A stretch of 49,513 nt of DNA from Sphingobacteriales bacterium (GTDB taxonomy: Bacteria > Bacteroidota > Bacteroidia > Sphingobacteriales > Sphingobacteriaceae), in assembly GCA_014763615.1 (NCBI GenBank), contig JACXVB010000019.1, positions 1-49,513 of the forward strand, given 5' to 3'. The notes under the pieces are model-generated. The model saw only the letters and a list, made by a program, of their open reading frames with translations, was not told the DNA's origin and searched no databases. Below are positions 1-7,477 of the stretch, one piece after another (position 1 is the stretch's first letter; each line of letters opens with the position of its first letter). A program made the translations under genes and the position numbers.

Positions 1-37
1 TATTATATACTATTCAATAAAAAAAATCCCTTTTGTC

Positions 38-66
38 ATGCTGTCCGCCGACTGGCGGATCAGCAT
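38..66. repeat. REP-like imperfect palindrome
   Basis: ATGCTG plus TCCGCC (38-49) faces GGCGGA plus CAGCAT (54-66) across a 4-base loop, with one unpaired T at 60. The outer GTCATGCTG and CAGCATCTC ends resemble dispersed intergenic palindromes that I associate with Bacteroidota genomes. It is more GC-rich than its surroundings and has no T-run beside the stem, so a repeat is favoured over a terminator. Confidence 0.6.
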
Positions 67-123
67 CTCGTTGACGTTAATTATGGTATTTAATTCACCT
101 AAGAATTAAAGCAAGTGCATTAA

Positions 124-150
124 GAAATCCCGAAATAAATTCAGGATGAT
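124..150. repeat. second REP-like palindrome
   Basis: Read on the minus strand this is ATCATCCTGAA, a short AT-rich loop, then TTTCGGGAT. TCCTGAA and TTTCGGGA pair with wobbles. It has the same build as the element at 38-66 (a CAT-CCTG start and a GGAT end), which suggests two members of one repeat family in the same intergenic region. Confidence 0.5.
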
Positions 151-213
151 AATATTAAGACGATTAAATCTCAATGATGACATTTCTTTAAAACAACCTT
201 CCTTGTCATGAGT

Positions 214-221
214 TAGATTTG
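214..221 (+). promoter_or_regulatory. putative -7 box for the SDR gene
   Basis: TAGATTTG matches the Bacteroidota -7 consensus TAnnTTTG exactly and lies 26 bases before the ATG at 248. No TTG element is visible at the expected -33 spacing, so this is a motif-only call. Confidence 0.4.
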
Positions 222-247
222 TAGCATCAAATACAAAAAGATAAATC

Positions 248-955
248 ATGCAAAACATTCAAAATAAAGTCGCTTTAATTACAGGCGCAAGTAAAGGAAT
301 AGGATACGGCATTGCCGAAGCTTTATTAAAGCAAGGCGTAAAAGTGGCGATTACCAGTAGGTCACAAAAAAGTGCAGATGAAGCTGCGAAGAAATTAGGT
401 GCAGATGTTTTAGCCATTGCTGCGGATGTGAAAGATTACGCCTCACAACAAAAAGCAGTACAACAAACCATTGCGAAGTTTGGACAATTGGATTTCTTAA
501 TTGCTAATGCAGGGGTAGGTCATTTTGCTCCGATTGATGAAATGAGCCCAGAGTTATGGAACGACACAATCGACACCAATTTAACAGGTGTTTTTTATAG
601 CGTAAAAGCAGCTATTCCGGCTTTAAAGAAATCTCAAGGTTACATCATCACCATCTCTAGTTTGGCAGGAACTAATTTCTTCCCGAAAGCATCGGCATAC
701 AATGCCAGCAAATTTGGTTTAACAGGTTTTTCACAAGCCATTATGTTAGATTTACGCCAATACGGAATCAAAGTAAGTACGATTATGCCGGGTTCAGTAG
801 CTACGCATTTTGCAGACCAAACACCAGATGCAGAAAAAGATGCTTGGAAAATTCAGCCTGAAGATATTGGTCAGATGGTGGTAGATTTATTTCAGATGCA
901 CCCAAGAACTTTACCAAGTAAGGTAGAAGTGAGACCGCTCAAAACTTCGAATTAG
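248..955 (+). CDS. short-chain dehydrogenase/reductase
   Basis: A 235-residue classical SDR, expected to be a cytosolic NAD(P)(H)-dependent oxidoreductase of unknown substrate. The glycine-rich cofactor motif GASKGIGYGIA is near residues 13-23, the NAG motif is in ANAGVGH, and the catalytic Ser plus YNASK (YxxxK) follow in the second half. The length is normal for the family. ATG at 248 is the only sensible start, and a TAnnTTTG box lies 26 bases upstream. The gene converges on the HigBA pair with a 10-base gap. Family assignment is firm; substrate cannot be read from sequence. Resemblance to 3-ketoacyl reductases or sepiapterin reductase-like SDRs is generic. Confidence 0.9.
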   Translation: MQNIQNKVALITGASKGIGYGIAEALLKQGVKVAITSRSQKSADEAAKKLGADVLAIAADVKDYASQQKAVQQTIAKFGQLDFLIANAGVGHFAPIDEMSPELWNDTIDTNLTGVFYSVKAAIPALKKSQGYIITISSLAGTNFFPKASAYNASKFGLTGFSQAIMLDLRQYGIKVSTIMPGSVATHFADQTPDAEKDAWKIQPEDIGQMVVDLFQMHPRTLPSKVEVRPLKTSN

Positions 956-965
956 TTTATAAATA

Positions 966-1349
966 TTATGCTTTTAACGGGTATTCTTTTAAAAGATTAA
1001 CCGGTGGAATTTTTAATAATTCACTAAATTTTCTAATCATATTTAATGAAAGGGACTGTTTGTAATTTAACACTTTACTAACAGTTCCTTTATCTCCATA
1101 AACAGCGGCTAAATCAGCAGATTTATAACCAAAATCTTCCATTCTGATTTTAATCATTTCAATAGGATCTACATCTGGTAAAACAGAAGTTTGGTTTTCA
1201 TAGGTGGCAATAAGGTGAACTAAAAGTAACTTTTCTTTGTGCTGTTCAGTTCCTTTAGGCGCAAATTTAACTTCTTCATATCTTTGAAGAGCCTCATTAT
1301 ATTCTTTTTCTGTTTCAATTAAAAACCATTTTGGAGTGTTCAATTCCAT
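966..1349 (-). CDS. higA: HigA-type antitoxin, HTH domain
   Basis: A 127-residue protein encoded just after a HigB-like toxin on the same strand (10-base gap). Its C-terminal half has a Cro/CI-type helix-turn-helix: the stretch around YKSADLAAVYGDKGTVSKVLNY contains the two helices, and later residues contribute the LxxNMIRKFSELLKIP segment usual for HigA. The N-terminal acidic half (about residues 1-60) would wrap the toxin. In this family the antitoxin binds palindromes in its own promoter, and such a palindrome is present at 1691-1706. Toxin-first gene order is the HigBA hallmark. Activity is inferred from family and context. Confidence 0.85.
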   Translation of the reverse strand: MELNTPKWFLIETEKEYNEALQRYEEVKFAPKGTEQHKEKLLLVHLIATYENQTSVLPDVDPIEMIKIRMEDFGYKSADLAAVYGDKGTVSKVLNYKQSLSLNMIRKFSELLKIPPVNLLKEYPLKA

Positions 1350-1359
1350 ATTTAATCAT

Positions 1360-1653
1360 TTAAATTGTTTCCGCATTTATTTTATCATATTCAGAATGAG
1401 TTCCAATGAACCTGATTTCAACAATTTCATCCTCATAGTCCACCTCAACAATTAATCGGTATTTATTGCCAACAATCTTAAATCTAGCCCTACTATTTTT
1501 AATAATTTTAGCATTGGGAAAATCTGCTATTACATCAGTACTTCTTTTCCATTTAGCATTTTCAACAACTTCTTTCCAAGTTCTCAAGTTCTTCCCAGAA
1601 TCTGAATGTTTCCGTACAAATACATCAAGTTTTTTTAGATAAACTATAATCAT
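1360..1653 (-). CDS. higB: HigB-type mRNA interferase toxin
   Basis: A 97-residue RelE-superfamily protein resembling the HigB_toxin family: short, basic, with conserved W26 (RTWKEVV), a central [19 protein letters not shown] strand pair and a C-terminal [11 protein letters not shown]. The last His-Ser-Glu-Tyr-Asp cluster is the usual active-site end of this family. Such toxins cleave mRNA on the ribosome. It precedes the HigA-like antitoxin, as expected for higBA. ATG at 1653 is the natural start. Toxicity is inferred, not shown. Confidence 0.85.
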   Translation of the reverse strand: MIIVYLKKLDVFVRKHSDSGKNLRTWKEVVENAKWKRSTDVIADFPNAKIIKNSRARFKIVGNKYRLIVEVDYEDEIVEIRFIGTHSEYDKINAETI

Positions 1654-1673
1654 AAATTGAAAAAAATTATCAC

Positions 1674-1681
1674 CAATATTA
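1674..1681 (-). promoter_or_regulatory. putative higBA -7 box
   Basis: On the minus strand this reads TAATATTG, 7 of 8 to TAnnTTTG, 20 bases before the higB start. The palindrome at 1691-1706 would fall in the spacer/-33 region, where an autorepressor could block RNA polymerase. Confidence 0.35.
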
Positions 1682-1690
1682 AAAATGGAG

Positions 1691-1706
1691 TTTTAATGTA
1701 TTAAAA
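1691..1706. promoter_or_regulatory. putative HigA operator palindrome
   Basis: TTTTAAT-GT-ATTAAAA is a perfect 7-base inverted repeat with a 2-base spacer, 37 bases upstream of higB. Antitoxins of this family autoregulate through AT-rich palindromes. There is no T-run geometry or gene end here that would make it a terminator. Binding is inferred. Confidence 0.45.
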
Positions 1707-1784
1707 TCTCACTTTCCTAAATTGGTTAAATACTTTTTTGATTTTTACAGTTCAAAACTTATGGTTGAAACAAAACTATAAATA

Positions 1785-1803
1785 AGTTGGCAAAAAACCA
1801 ACT
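1785..1803 (-). terminator. weak hairpin downstream of the serB-like gene
   Basis: AGTTGG (1785-1790) and CCAACT (1798-1803) form a 6-base stem with an A-rich loop (T-rich on the minus strand), just beyond the stop of the minus-strand phosphatase at 1816. The following TTATTTAT is only loosely U-rich, so termination is uncertain. Confidence 0.35.
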
Positions 1804-1815
1804 ATCGTTTAAAAT

Positions 1816-3138
1816 TTAATACAAAACTCTAAACTTGATAGTATTTTCAATCTTTCGAAGTTCTTTCAAAAGTGATTTATCATATTTCGTATCAATATCT
1901 GTAATCACATAACCAATTTTTGGATTGGTCATCAAAAACTGCCCAACGATATTAATTTCATGCTTAGCCATTACTTTGGTGATTTTAGACATGATACCCG
2001 GAACGTTTTTATGGATATGAATCAAACGATGAGATTCTGCAATTTTTGGGAGCTGTAAATTTGGGAAGTTGGCGCTCATGTGCGTGGTTCCGGTATTGAT
2101 AAAATCGGCCATACGCCTTGCAATAAATGTTTTGTTAGATGGATTGGCTTTTACACTATCAAAAACCACCATACCCATTTCTGTGCAAATGTCTAGGTTG
2201 ATTTTATCTTTTGCGATGCCATAATAGCCCAAAGTTTTCAGTTTTATGGCTCTTCTTAGCTGCTCATCCGGAATATGCTCACCATCGCCCAACAGCAACA
2301 TTCCAACATCCTTCACGTACTTTTCTTCAAAAGATGTTTTATGACGGATAGAAAATCCGTCTTTTTTCAAAAGCTCGATACTTTCTTCAGGAACCTCGCC
2401 AATCAGCAAACAAAGTATTCGGTTTTTAGGATAAGAAATCGCCCTTGGCAAATCACTCACGTATAGAAACTCATCAAAACTGGGCGCCACATGGTCGGCT
2501 TTTTCGGCTACGGTTTTGCGCTCAATATTTTCTGTGAAAGCGAAAAACTTTTTAATCATCCCAGATTCTTTCAACTGAAAATCAGAATGACCATCGCCAA
2601 TGCCATAAATTTCACCCTCTAAATTCATTTGCTTCAGCAATTTCACTTTTCCATTTTCTTGAGAAAGTGGGTTTTCAGCATCGTATCCAATGATGTTTCC
2701 GTCTTTATCAAACACAAAAGTATTGGCGTAGATATTTTTTTTCTTGATGTGATAAGGTGTTACCACTGGAGTGATAAATTCTTTAAACCCGCCAGAAACG
2801 ATTAAAACTTCATCAGCCTGTTTCTTAAAGAAAAGTTTATTTCGCTGAAAGGAAGCGGAAACTTTTTTCTTCAGATGTTTGATGAGTAATTCTAGATGCG
2901 ATTTGTTGGCGTTTAACAATTTTACCCTACCGGCCAAACTTTCTGAAAAAGAAAGCTTTCCTTCCATCGCTAGATTAGTTAAATCTTCAATTTGCTGATA
3001 GATTTTTTCCCTATCTGGGTGATTTTTTAAAGAAATTCGGGCTAATTCGTCTAAGGCTTCTACTTGTGTAAAAGTGCTATCAAAATCGATGATAAAAGTT
3101 GGTTTCAAAGCTATTGTTTTGGAGGTGCTAAATTGCAC
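1816..3138 (-). CDS. serB: phosphoserine phosphatase fused to NAD-domain-less SerA C-terminal regions
   Basis: A 440-residue two-part protein. Residues 12-215 form a HAD-IB phosphatase with motif I DFDST (Asp18, Asp20), motif II SGG (115-117), a Lys near 163-166 and motif IV GDGHSD (181-186), as in phosphoserine phosphatase (last step of serine synthesis). Residues about 238-327 resemble the N-terminal substrate-binding part of 3-phosphoglycerate dehydrogenase (SerA). Residues 332-365 resemble the SerA end (NTGTTHMSANFPNLQLP), and 370-440 are a SerA-type ACT domain (HIHKNVPGI...). The GxGxxG NAD-binding domain normally lying between the two SerA parts is absent, so dehydrogenase activity is not expected. 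The ACT domain suggests serine-responsive allostery (inference). The start codon is GTG; a stop lies four codons upstream in frame. Confidence 0.88.
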   Translation of the reverse strand: MQFSTSKTIALKPTFIIDFDSTFTQVEALDELARISLKNHPDREKIYQQIEDLTNLAMEGKLSFSESLAGRVKLLNANKSHLELLIKHLKKKVSASFQRNKLFFKKQADEVLIVSGGFKEFITPVVTPYHIKKKNIYANTFVFDKDGNIIGYDAENPLSQENGKVKLLKQMNLEGEIYGIGDGHSDFQLKESGMIKKFFAFTENIERKTVAEKADHVAPSFDEFLYVSDLPRAISYPKNRILCLLIGEVPEESIELLKKDGFSIRHKTSFEEKYVKDVGMLLLGDGEHIPDEQLRRAIKLKTLGYYGIAKDKINLDICTEMGMVVFDSVKANPSNKTFIARRMADFINTGTTHMSANFPNLQLPKIAESHRLIHIHKNVPGIMSKITKVMAKHEINIVGQFLMTNPKIGYVITDIDTKYDKSLLKELRKIENTIKFRVLY

Positions 3139-3171
3139 AAATGATGATTAAAAAGCTAAATTTTTTAAGAT

Positions 3172-4146
3172 TTAAGCAGATTTTAGACTATTTGCTATTT
3201 TGGTAACCGTTTCTTTTACCGGTATAAACTCAATCTGGAGTTCTGATTTAATTTTGCTATTATCAAACCTAGAAAATATAGAAGCACTTTCTGCAGTAGT
3301 TTTTGTAAGTCCGCCTTTACTTCTGGTGAGTAGATTTTTTAATTGGTTTAAACGCCAAGCCAATTTCATCATCCATGGTTTAGCCGGAGTTTTGGGAGCG
3401 GGAATTCCAAATGCTACCGAAGCTATTTCAAATAATTCTCGATAGCTCACATTCTCCGCATTGATGATGAAACGTTCTCCTTTCGTGTTACTTTTCATCA
3501 ATAAAATCATGCATTTAGCCACATCTTTTACATCCACCACACCCACACCGCCAATCGGGTAAAACTTTAATCCTTTTTGGATAGTTGCAAATAGAGTTCC
3601 GCTGCCTTCTTTTCCGGCATCTTCTCCAATAATTAAAGATGGATTAACAATTACCGCATTTAAACCTTCGTTTATGCCACGCCAAACTTCCATCTCACTT
3701 CTATATTTTGAAACTGCATAAGCATGATGCGCTTCAAAACCTTCCCAAAAGAAAGTTTCATCCACCAATTCATCCGCTTTTGCATCGGCCAAAGCCGCAA
3801 TAGAACTCACGTGAATCAATTTTTGAATGTTATTTTCTAGGCAAAGATTCACCACGTTAGCTGTCCCTTCTACATTGGTTTGTAGCATTTTATCCTTTAC
3901 CGCAGGTTCAAAAGAAACCAAAGCTGCACAATGGTAAACGGAAGTAATACCCTCAAAGGCATCAGCAAGGTTGGAAAGATCTAAAATATCAGCATCAAAC
4001 CACTCAATTTGATTTTGAAAAGCAATTAATTTTTGAGGAATGGCAGATTTGCTCCTTTTGGTACATCTGATTTTAGTTTCGCTTTGCAGCAACTGAAGTA
4101 CCAATTCGGCTCCTAAAAATCCTGTTGCTCCTGTTACTAAAATCAT
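3172..4146 (-). CDS. NAD-dependent epimerase/dehydratase family protein (extended SDR)
   Basis: A 324-residue extended SDR. GATGFLGAEL at the N-terminus is the GxxGxxG cofactor motif, VSSIAAL gives the catalytic Ser region and YAVSKYRSE carries YxxxK. It resembles dihydroflavonol-4-reductase-like and 3-beta-HSD-like epimerases that act on sugar nucleotides or other carbonyl substrates; the substrate is not evident. It lies 33 bases downstream of the start of the serB-like gene on the same strand, so the two may be co-transcribed, and it diverges from the arginase-fold gene at 4244. ATG at 4146 places the Rossmann strand at the extreme N-terminus. Confidence 0.85.
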   Translation of the reverse strand: MILVTGATGFLGAELVLQLLQSETKIRCTKRSKSAIPQKLIAFQNQIEWFDADILDLSNLADAFEGITSVYHCAALVSFEPAVKDKMLQTNVEGTANVVNLCLENNIQKLIHVSSIAALADAKADELVDETFFWEGFEAHHAYAVSKYRSEMEVWRGINEGLNAVIVNPSLIIGEDAGKEGSGTLFATIQKGLKFYPIGGVGVVDVKDVAKCMILLMKSNTKGERFIINAENVSYRELFEIASVAFGIPAPKTPAKPWMMKLAWRLNQLKNLLTRSKGGLTKTTAESASIFSRFDNSKIKSELQIEFIPVKETVTKIANSLKSA

Positions 4147-4243
4147 CTTTGTGGTATGTTTGGTTTCAAAACTATTGAATAAAACAGATTTTTAATACAC
4201 TATTTACCTGAAAAAATAGATATTTGACAGAATTGTTTGATTT

Positions 4244-5425
4244 ATGTCTTTAGCCGATTTTTTTTCTCCTCTTGATGTTTTAAAATTTACGCCTAAAAAT
4301 GGTTTTTATAGCAGCCATTTAGGAGTTAAAACTACTTTTTACCAAGAAGTTTTTCCTGATTTAGAAGAGATGGAATTTGATATTGCCATTTTTGGCGTTT
4401 TAGATGATAGAGGTGCCGTAAACAATCAAGGTTGCGCTTTGGGGCCAGATTATATTCGTGAAAAACTGTACAGCTTAAATGAAGGTGCTTTTAAGTCTAA
4501 ATTGGTGGATTTAGGTAATATTAAAGCAGGCGAAAAGCTTTCTGATACCTACATTGCTGTGAAAATGGTGGTTACCGAACTCATCAAAAAAAATATTTTT
4601 CCAGTGATTTTAGGTGGCGGACAAGACATCACTTATGCCCAATACATGGCTTATGAGCAATTAGAGCAAAAAGTAGATTTAGTGGTGATTGATTCTCATT
4701 TTGATTTGGACGAATCTGCAGAAGATACCATAGAAACCAATTCTATCTCTTACCTCAATAAAATTTTTCTTCATCAACCTAACTATTTATTTAATTTCGC
4801 CAACTTAGGTTATCAAACTTATTTTGTAAATCAGGATAGTTTGCGGGTGATGGATAAATTGTTTTTTGATGCACAACGTTTAGGCGAAATTAGCGGATTT
4901 ACCCATGTTGCCGAGCCCGTAATTAGAGCTGCAGATATGATTAGTTTTGATATTTCTTGTATTAGAGCCTCTGATGCAGTAGCGAATGCCAATGCAGGTC
5001 CAAATGGTTTTTATGGGGAAGAAGCCTGTCAGTTGGCTCGTTATGCAGGTTATAGCGATAAATTAACCTCTATCGGTTTTTACGAATTTAATCCGGCTTA
5101 CGATCAGAACGGACAAACGGCTATGTTGTTGGCACAAATGATTTGGTGTTTTTTAGATGGATTTTATAACAGAAAGAAAGATATTCCGTTAAATCCCAAA
5201 TCAGATTATTTAATCTACAAAACCAGTTTAAAAGAAGATGCTCATGAACTGATTTTTGTTAAAAGTAAAAAAACCGATAGGTGGTGGATGCAAGTACCTT
5301 ACCCTTCAATGGGTTCAAAAAATGAACGTTTCCATTTAGTGCCTTGTTTATATGATGATTATCAACTGGCTATTTCTGGTGAAATGCCCGACTTGTGGTG
5401 GCGCACCTATCAAAAATTAAATTAA
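4244..5425 (+). CDS. arginase/formimidoylglutamase-fold protein with altered metal site
   Basis: A 393-residue member of the ureohydrolase (arginase/agmatinase/formimidoylglutamase) fold. The usual GGxH motif reads GGGQD (124-128), so the first His ligand is Gln127. The DxHxD motif is intact (Asp150, His152, Asp154). The SFDxD motif reads SFDIS (234-238): Asp236 is present but the second Asp is Ser238. Glu281 (EFNP) matches the conserved active-site Glu region. Two of six canonical manganese ligands are therefore replaced. An extra C-terminal segment of about 80 residues, rich in Trp and Tyr, follows the fold. It is followed after 3 bases by the thioredoxin-like gene, suggesting an operon. 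It may be a divergent hydrolase or a non-enzymatic relative; I do not assign a substrate. Confidence 0.75.
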   Translation: MSLADFFSPLDVLKFTPKNGFYSSHLGVKTTFYQEVFPDLEEMEFDIAIFGVLDDRGAVNNQGCALGPDYIREKLYSLNEGAFKSKLVDLGNIKAGEKLSDTYIAVKMVVTELIKKNIFPVILGGGQDITYAQYMAYEQLEQKVDLVVIDSHFDLDESAEDTIETNSISYLNKIFLHQPNYLFNFANLGYQTYFVNQDSLRVMDKLFFDAQRLGEISGFTHVAEPVIRAADMISFDISCIRASDAVANANAGPNGFYGEEACQLARYAGYSDKLTSIGFYEFNPAYDQNGQTAMLLAQMIWCFLDGFYNRKKDIPLNPKSDYLIYKTSLKEDAHELIFVKSKKTDRWWMQVPYPSMGSKNERFHLVPCLYDDYQLAISGEMPDLWWRTYQKLN

Positions 5426-5428
5426 ATT

Positions 5429-6565
5429 ATGAAAAAAGTACTATTCAGCTTTTTAGCTTGTATTCCGTTTATCTCTTTTGCTCAAGGAGATTTTAATCTT
5501 AAAGGAACCATCAAAAATTTCCCCGAGCAGAAAAAAATTTATTTGTTACATCTTGAGGCTGGTCAGCAGTTATTAGATTCTGCAAAAATCATCAATGGAA
5601 ATTTTGAGTTTCATGTGCCTTTGAATGAGCCTTCTATTGCCGTTTTAGTGATTGATCATAGCGGACATGATTTGCAAGAACAGAACGCACCAAAAGATTT
5701 GTATCGTTTTTTTATTGATAAAGGAAATGCTGTTTTAACCGCTTCAGATTCAATTGCTAAATCAACTGTAACTGGTTTGCCAATTTTTGCAGAGCATGAT
5801 GCTTTACTAAAATCAACCGTAGTGCCCGAGCAAAAATTAACAGCTTTAAATAAGGAGTTTGCAGCTCTATCTCCCACAGATAAAAACAAGAAAGAGGTGG
5901 TAGAAAGTTTTCAAAGTAGATATATGAATTTGTTAAAAGAGCGCAAAAATATGATTGCCAATTTTATCAAATCTCATCCAAATTCTTACGTGAGTTTGTA
6001 TGCGCTAAATAGTGATTTAGCCGGCGATGCTATGGATGCTGCTTTGGTAGAAGAATGTTTGCAAAGCCTTTCTCCTCAATTAAAGCAATATGCTTTAGCT
6101 AATGAAATTTCTAATCGTTTAACATTAGAAAAAAGAACAGGAATTGGTGCTACCGCAATGGATTTCGAAGAAAAAACGGCGGAACAAATTCCGATTAAAT
6201 TATCCAGTTTTAGAGGTAAGTATGTATTGGTTGATTTTTGGGCCTCTTGGTGTGGTCCATGCCGCCAAGAAAATCCAAATGTTTTAAGAGCTTATGAAAC
6301 TTTTAAGGATAAAAACTTCACCGTTTTAGGTGTATCTGTAGATCAGAAAGAGGATGCTTGGACTAAAGCCGTAAAAAGTGATGGATTAGTTTGGACTCAG
6401 ATTTTAGATAGAACCGGAAAAATTGCAACAGATTATGGTATTAGCTCTATCCCAAGAAACTTTTTGTTAGACCCATCAGGCAAAATCATTGCTAAAAACC
6501 TAAGAGGGGCTGAGTTGATGGATAAACTCGGCGAAGTATTAAAAAATCAAAAAGCTAAAGATTAG
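5429..6565 (+). CDS. TlpA/ResA-type thioredoxin-like protein with DUF4369-like N-terminus
   Basis: A 378-residue periplasmic protein. It begins with a signal peptide (MKKVLFSFLACIPFISFAQG). The N-terminal half (about 20-130) looks like the DUF4369 beta domain (FNLKGTIKNFPEQKKIYLLH...), and the C-terminal half (about 235-375) is a thioredoxin fold with WCGPC at Cys275/Cys278 and a cis-Pro in SSIPRNFLLDP. Such proteins reduce or exchange disulfides in the periplasm. It starts 3 bases after the arginase-fold gene. Its stop overlaps the stop of the convergent gene in a 4-base TTAG (6562-6565). The N-terminal name is by family resemblance; the redox domain is certain. Confidence 0.88.
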   Translation: MKKVLFSFLACIPFISFAQGDFNLKGTIKNFPEQKKIYLLHLEAGQQLLDSAKIINGNFEFHVPLNEPSIAVLVIDHSGHDLQEQNAPKDLYRFFIDKGNAVLTASDSIAKSTVTGLPIFAEHDALLKSTVVPEQKLTALNKEFAALSPTDKNKKEVVESFQSRYMNLLKERKNMIANFIKSHPNSYVSLYALNSDLAGDAMDAALVEECLQSLSPQLKQYALANEISNRLTLEKRTGIGATAMDFEEKTAEQIPIKLSSFRGKYVLVDFWASWCGPCRQENPNVLRAYETFKDKNFTVLGVSVDQKEDAWTKAVKSDGLVWTQILDRTGKIATDYGISSIPRNFLLDPSGKIIAKNLRGAELMDKLGEVLKNQKAKD

Positions 6566-7296
6566 AAACGTTTGAGGATAAAGCCTATAACGGCGAAAAC
6601 TAACCCGGCTACCGCAATTAAAAATGCAGAACGCCCGAAAATAAATCCTAAAACAACTCCAATAACCACCAATACTAAACCAGCCCATATCATGGTATCA
6701 CCTTTTCTTGAGGAAACTTCTTTGCTTTCTTTAGAAATGGTGTTTTTAGCCTGCTGATCTTTCTTAACTTCAGTTTGAGGACTTTGTTTAACGTTAGGAA
6801 CGTTTGTTTTTGTAGTGCTTTTGGTATTTGTATTTGGAATACTCTTGATCGCGGTTTTTGTTTTTGCAGGAATTTTTAGCGCATCGTTTAACTTAGAAAC
6901 TGCTTCTTCTTCTCCTTTGTTTTCACTTCTACTTTCAGCATTAGTGTTAGAGGAATGCTTAACTATTTTAGTAGTAGATTTGGTAATAGCCGGTGTAGTT
7001 GTATTTGCCTTGTTGAAGGCTCGCTTTTCCCTTTGTGCTATTGGATTAGAGTTAGATTGGTTAGATTGGTTTTCCTTGAAATAAGCGTCAGACTCATTGT
7101 AGTAAACCGTTTTTGTTTTTTCTTTCATATCGAAAGTAAGGTTTACTTTTTTCACGCCCTCATGATATGGTGCGGCTTTTCTGGCCAAAATAATTTTTTC
7201 TGGATTAATGCTGATCCATTCGAAGGTGGGGCCAGCACAAGCTGCTAATAAAAGCAGTGCTAGAAAACCTAATCCGTATTTTTTGATCCCTTTCAT
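6562..7296 (-). CDS. putative lipoprotein with C-terminal membrane hairpin, unknown function
   Basis: A 244-residue protein when started at ATG 7296. This start gives a clean lipoprotein signal (MKGIKKYGLGFLALLLLAAC, Cys20); the open frame runs further upstream to 7413 but that extension buries the signal. After the Cys comes a short folded stretch, then a long Ser/Thr/Lys/Asn-rich low-complexity linker (about residues 80-185), and finally two close hydrophobic segments (about 195-240) ending in LKRF. A lipidated N-terminus plus a C-terminal transmembrane hairpin is an unusual pairing. No family is recognised. It overlaps the convergent thioredoxin-like gene by 4 bases. Confidence 0.65.
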   Translation of the reverse strand: MKGIKKYGLGFLALLLLAACAGPTFEWISINPEKIILARKAAPYHEGVKKVNLTFDMKEKTKTVYYNESDAYFKENQSNQSNSNPIAQREKRAFNKANTTTPAITKSTTKIVKHSSNTNAESRSENKGEEEAVSKLNDALKIPAKTKTAIKSIPNTNTKSTTKTNVPNVKQSPQTEVKKDQQAKNTISKESKEVSSRKGDTMIWAGLVLVVIGVVLGFIFGRSAFLIAVAGLVFAVIGFILKRF

Positions 7297-7477
7297 TGAG
7301 TTTATTAGCAAAGAGAAGATAATGCCAAATTGTTTAAATTTTAATCTAAACCAATCAAAATTCCATTTTAAGAAGATTTTAGCCGACTTTTTCACCTCTT
7401 TTATTAAAAACAACTACGCTAAAAAAAATATTTTTAAGAAATAAATGATATATCAGTAGATTAAATTACCCAAAATT

